A stretch of DNA of 64,000 nt, taken from NCBI RefSeq assembly GCF_026012395.1, contig NZ_BRZA01000008.1, positions 1 through 64,000 of the forward strand, written 5' to 3'. Below the pieces are notes generated by a model, which was not told where the DNA came from, did no database searches, and saw only the letters and a program-made list of their open reading frames with translations. Position numbers and translations under genes: made by a program. Source of the stretch: Lysinibacillus piscis (GTDB taxonomy: Bacteria; Bacillota; Bacilli; Bacillales_A; Planococcaceae). Within the stretch, counting starts at the first letter, position 1, and each line of letters begins with the position of its first letter. Below, piece after piece: positions 63,309 to 64,000 of this stretch.

Positions 63309-64000
63309 TTAATAGTTAATTAACTCCAATAAAATACATTCATATGGCTGAAGTTCATCATTCATCAATGGCTGCGCATAGTTGGCTAAAATCACTTTGC
63401 CCCATATATAAGGGAAATCTAGCTCAACTATTTTATTTTTAAAATTTGCCACTACCGCCACAGCTTTCTTGCCATCCCAGCGAATATAGGCAATGATATC
63501 TGGATGACTAGCTAGCACTTCTTCATATCGTCCATATGTCAATACTTCTGCATATTCACTGTTTTTGCGTAGTTGAATCAATTGCTGATAGTAAGTAAAT
63601 AAAGAATCTGGTGCATAGCGACTTTCGGCATTAATGGATAGAAAGTTGCTGTTCGTTGGTAGCCACGGTGTTCCTTTTGAAAAACCACCATTTTCACTTT
63701 GATCCCATTGCATTGGTGTTCGTGCATTATCACGACTGCGATGGGCTATGGCCTTCAATGCCTGTTGTTCTGTCAATCCAGCCTTCATTGCAGCATCATA
63801 TTGCTCAATTGAAGCAAGGTCATTAAAATCGTTCACTGATGTAAATATTGTATTGGTCATACCTAATTCTTGTCCCTGATAAATAAATGGTGTCCCTTTC
63901 AACAAAAAATAAGTGGTTGCCAACATTTTTGCAGAGGTGATACCAATGCCTGCTGGTTCAATAAATTTATTCAATGAACGTGGTTGGTCATGATTTTCTA
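63309..64000 (-). CDS. malL: GH13 alpha-glucosidase / oligo-1,6-glucosidase, C-terminal part (cut by right edge)
   Basis: A partial frame: the window starts inside the barrel. ENHDQPRS (63972-63998) is conserved region IV of family GH13, with the transition-state-stabilising Asp. TTYFLLKGTPFIYQGQELGM, NARTPMQWD and the C-terminal beta domain follow, ending at the stop at 63309. The layout fits oligo-1,6-glucosidase and trehalose-6-phosphate hydrolase; without the N-terminal two-thirds the specificity is uncertain. It is in one unit with the sugar-binding lipoprotein. Confidence 0.85.
   Translation of the reverse strand, partial: ENHDQPRSLNKFIEPAGIGITSAKMLATTYFLLKGTPFIYQGQELGMTNTIFTSVNDFNDLASIEQYDAAMKAGLTEQQALKAIAHRSRDNARTPMQWDQSENGGFSKGTPWLPTNSNFLSINAESRYAPDSLFTYYQQLIQLRKNSEYAEVLTYGRYEEVLASHPDIIAYIRWDGKKAVAVVANFKNKIVELDFPYIWGKVILANYAQPLMNDELQPYECILLELINY

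Overview
The window is a stretch of chromosome from a low-GC, Gram-positive, endospore-forming and probably motile bacterium, most likely Lysinibacillus or a close relative in the Planococcaceae/Caryophanaceae. The evidence is the AT-rich sequence, strong AGGAGG-type ribosome binding sites, sporulation genes (sspE, pdaA, two SigG-like promoters), motAB, and a gene order that I recognise from the Bacillus subtilis yfm-yfl-yfk-yfj-yfh-yga-rrnD block. Recalled B. subtilis synteny is established knowledge used from memory; I could not run a comparison.

Layout. 1-0.4 kb: tandem promoters and leader of an rRNA operon that runs off the left edge. 0.5-6.5 kb: ygxA, ygzB, perR (with a Per box on its own promoter), a 2-hydroxyacid dehydrogenase, bcp, gsaB and ygaE. 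6.5-16.2 kb: a ten-gene tellurite-type (Ter) stress cluster of three TerD, TerC, HpcH-type lyase, two PRTase-type proteins, HAD, YceG and TelA. This is the predicted nucleoside-like-metabolite pathway whose product is still unknown. 16.4-22.1 kb: a peptide-type ABC importer. 22.1-23.9 kb: gene-poor DNA with one orphan secreted protein, lying between an intact dppD-type 5' region and a decayed second copy of it. 23.9-31.4 kb: conserved housekeeping block (ygaD, ygaC, sspE, mutY, yfhP, yfhJ, yfhH, recX, yfhF). 31.5-37.9 kb: pdaA, an rRNA methyltransferase, an ECF sigma/anti-sigma pair and several small genes. 37.9-52.4 kb: MFS transporter, fumarase, a P1B-4 metal ATPase under a perfect Per box, motAB, carbonic anhydrase, PPK2, a second methionine aminopeptidase. 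52.5-64 kb: an XRE/DUF3169 pair, thiT with a TPP riboswitch, sbcCD, two M29 aminopeptidase paralogues (one at 47.7 kb), a DEAD-box helicase, and the start of a sugar-uptake/alpha-glucosidase unit cut by the right edge.

How the parts work together. PerR, Bcp and the PerR-box P1B-4 ATPase make a peroxide/iron defence set. The Ter cluster looks like two expression units, because a strong terminator-like hairpin separates terD-terC from the metabolite-synthesis genes. pdaA shows a device in which a forespore-type promoter starts inside a hairpin that would otherwise terminate or mask read-through mRNA.

The least expected element is at 37.64-37.75 kb on the minus strand: a 16-codon leader peptide with a good ribosome binding site, followed by nested and mutually exclusive hairpins that cover the ribosome binding site of a small, basic, HCxCxxC-containing protein of unknown function. 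It has the architecture of a translational attenuator.
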